The notes beneath the pieces were generated by a model. It saw only the letters and a list, made by a program, of their open reading frames with translations, ran no database searches and was not told the DNA's origin. Positions 63,340 to 64,000 of a DNA stretch of 64,000 bases are shown one piece after another. The stretch lies in the NCBI GenBank assembly GCA_021186555.1, contig JAJKFL010000014.1, forward strand, positions 34,282,033 to 34,346,032, read 5' to 3'. The stretch comes from Reticulitermes speratus (taxonomy: Eukaryota > Arthropoda > Insecta > Blattodea > Rhinotermitidae). A program made the position numbers and the translations under genes. The number at the start of each line of letters is the position of its first letter. Positions within the stretch are counted from its first letter, which is position 1.

Positions 63340-64000
63340 CTAGCAGGGGGTGTGCGTGCGAGGGGCAGAGTGGGCGTGGGGTGGAAAGCAACAGATTAGC
63401 AAGGGGGCACAGGGCCTCAGCTTTGTGGAACCATTTGCAAACATGTGTCTTAATTTATCAAATTTGACTACTTTTTGTTCCTGATCTGACTTGCACAGAA
63501 TTACATAGTTTGACAGCTCTCTTTGCAATAATCATATTTATTAGCTGGTTAAATTTTGTAATTGTTTTATTTACTGGTGAAAATACATGTCATCAAGAGT
63601 ACATATACTTGTTGGTTTTGTCAAATGCCATTCAAGCAACAACGGTAGCAGACCAATGTGTACTCCTGATAGTGAAGCAAATGCATACAGTTCGGAACCA
63701 AACACAGACACATCTTGCAAACCTATCCAAAGCAAATGCTACCTACCAACTGTTATGTTAAAATGCAACTCACCAGATATCATGCTGATAGCCCTGTTAG
63801 CTCAGCTGTTTCATGCACAGTATAATACACAACATATCACTCATTCTTTCAGACCATGCAGTCTTCTCCAGCTTATGACAAAAATAAACACTCCAAGTTG
63901 CTAACAGAGACACCTGCACATTTACGCATTACTACAGAATGCCAGGGCCTCAGGGGAGGAAGCGGTCACACCGGGGCATGTGCTTCTATGCTGAAGACTA
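63340..64000. other. Upstream intron, nothing recognised
   Basis: The first 60 bp are C-rich on the gene strand and act as the polypyrimidine tract of the next exon. Beyond that there is no exon that fits the RhoGEF frame. Confidence 0.5.

Overview
The window looks like arthropod, probably insect, nuclear DNA. Exons are short and bounded by GT/AG sites, introns are long and AT-rich, and there are no operons or ribosome binding sites. The mixture of mariner, pogo/Tigger, piggyBac, Jockey-type, RNase H-bearing LINE, Penelope-like and tRNA-derived SINE sequences is typical of a large, repeat-rich insect genome. I cannot name the species; a polyneopteran such as a termite, cockroach or stick insect would fit, but that is only an impression.

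One host gene spans almost the whole window on the minus strand (63339 down to 777, open at both ends). It encodes an Lbc-type Rho guanine-nucleotide exchange factor: an N-terminal linker, a DH domain, a PH domain, and a C-terminal region ending in a coiled coil, as in vertebrate ARHGEF2/18/28 and their insect relatives. I traced 14 exons by eye, and the splice phases agree across all 13 junctions. The one flaw is a missing base inside a PH-domain exon (27497-27653).

Everything else I recognise lies in the introns and is repeat-derived. 1-5.4 kb: an 828-bp DNA-transposon derivative, pogo-like copy 1 and a 103-bp MITE. 5.6-19 kb: four mariner-type lineages (7.0-7.75, 9.55-10.86, 11.68-12.29, 17.54-18.88 kb), a decayed IS630/mariner-type relic, a long inverted repeat holding a mariner and a pogo derivative, and a 5'-truncated LINE between 462-bp direct repeats. 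19.7-27 kb: a second fragment of that LINE type, a pogo-ended element with a foreign interior, and a decayed piggyBac. 27.7-33.7 kb: a piggyBac with TTAA duplications and subterminal palindromes, and a SINE. 35.4-36.9 kb: the best-preserved pogo copy. 37.7-45.2 kb: a hAT-like MITE, a 2.8-kb Tigger-type element and two RTE-like LINE tails with GA-rich tracts. 46.3-47.67 kb: a minisatellite intron. 48.1-60.5 kb: two Tigger-like ends 12.4 kb apart enclosing a Penelope-like remnant, a tRNA-derived SINE, two head-to-head Jockey-type LINEs, a tail repeat and a near-perfect hairpin.

I found no clear new cellular system. The most useful observations are structural: the 462-bp repeats around a LINE, the nested inverted repeat with its own empty-site control, the hairpin/T-arm tail shared by three copies of the Jockey-type 3' end, the paired palindromes in the piggyBac end, and the minisatellite that abuts a splice donor. 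All calls come from reading the sequence; no database search was run.
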